Below, in pieces: positions 14,864 through 15,191 of a stretch of DNA of 15,191 nt; the stretch's first letter is position 1; each line of letters opens with the position of its first letter. This stretch comes from Chitinivibrionales bacterium (lineage in GTDB: Bacteria > Fibrobacterota > Chitinivibrionia > Chitinivibrionales > JANQEN01): the NCBI GenBank assembly GCA_030593665.1, contig JAUVGS010000007.1, positions 1 to 15,191 on the forward strand, given 5' to 3'. The notes beneath the pieces are model-generated. The model searched no databases. It was not told the origin of the DNA and saw nothing but the letters and a program-made list of their open reading frames with translations. Position numbers and translations under genes: made by a program.

Positions 14864-15191
14864 TGCACAAAAAAGGTATTACATTTCTGTCAATTCCGCC
14901 TAAAGATAAGCGGGTGAGGTATACCAGGTTCCGTATCAGTGTCCTGATTTTCCTCGGAATAATATTTTTAGGCGGTGTTGCCGGTTTTTTTATACCATTT
15001 AACGCATTAACCCTCGATGTTGTTGAGGTAAATCAAAAAAAAAATATTACCGACCAGAACCGGAAGCTGCTTGGTAAAATCCGAACTATGCGGGAGACAC
15101 TGTTTCTGCTGAAAAGTAAAGTGGACACGTTAAAACAGACAAAGGAGAATATCGCAGAGCTGATCGACATTGACAGTCCGGTGACAAGGCG
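14863..15191 (+). CDS. Membrane-anchored coiled-coil protein, N-terminal part (possible M23 peptidase)
   Basis: Open from ATG 14863 to the window end (109 codons, truncated). A cytoplasmic stretch with SIPPKDKRVRYTRFRISVL leads into one membrane segment (about residues 27-46, VLIFLGIIFLGGVAGFFIPF). A periplasmic coiled coil follows (about 55-105, rich in Lys, Glu, Leu and Asn). This start architecture is typical of envelope M23/LytM peptidases that anchor by one helix and a coiled coil, but the catalytic domain would lie beyond the window, so the assignment is inference. The start overlaps the previous stop by one base. The frame was translated directly from the sequence. Confidence 0.72.
   Translation, partial: MHKKGITFLSIPPKDKRVRYTRFRISVLIFLGIIFLGGVAGFFIPFNALTLDVVEVNQKKNITDQNRKLLGKIRTMRETLFLLKSKVDTLKQTKENIAELIDIDSPVTR

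Overview
The window looks like chromosome of a Gram-negative bacterium with an outer membrane. It encodes a lipoprotein, two outer-membrane beta-barrel candidates, an AsmA-like protein, a YbgC-type thioesterase and a sigma-54 activator. No rRNA, tRNA or taxon-defining gene is present, so the phylum cannot be fixed. Genes are moderately GC-rich and the intergenic gaps are AT-rich and full of repeats. A deep-branching or environmental lineage is a guess.

Layout, left to right. (1) rarA (59-2287, +), an AAA+ RarA ATPase fused to a C-terminal methyltransferase-like domain. (2) A Phd/YefM antitoxin and PIN toxin pair (2642-3324, +). It lies with a MITE-like element (2379-2592) between two copies of a 41-bp direct repeat, one inside rarA and one overlapping the toxin stop codon. 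(3) A minus-strand pair: a small outer-membrane protein (3847-4500) followed by dtd (3376-3825). (4) A plus-strand operon of a Tyr/His/Trp/Cys-rich lipoprotein (4824-5675), a PorV/FadL-like outer-membrane protein (5678-6931) and a glyoxalase II-like hydrolase (6950-7657). (5) Minus-strand ybgC-like thioesterase (7801-8190) and a sigma-54 response regulator with an unusual receiver domain (8274-9662). (6) Divergent AsmA-like protein (9808-11139, +), facing polB, DNA polymerase II (11610-13919, -). (7) A repeat-crowded gap, then a small coiled-coil protein (14513-14863, +) overlapping by one base the start of a membrane-anchored coiled-coil protein cut by the window end.

Two genome-maintenance genes (rarA, polB) and a tRNA quality-control gene (dtd) share the window with envelope genes. 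The clearest functional units are the toxin-antitoxin pair, the lipoprotein/OMP/hydrolase operon and the terminal coiled-coil pair.

The most unusual aspect is the non-coding DNA. At least four MITE-like inverted-repeat elements are visible, three sharing the terminus AGTACCTTA and two about 95% identical over 109 bp. Nearly every larger gap also carries a different 7-9 bp or triplet tandem repeat, including a 13-copy heptamer array directly before the polB start codon and an octamer array that supplies the dtd stop codon. No CRISPR array, phage or transposase gene is seen.
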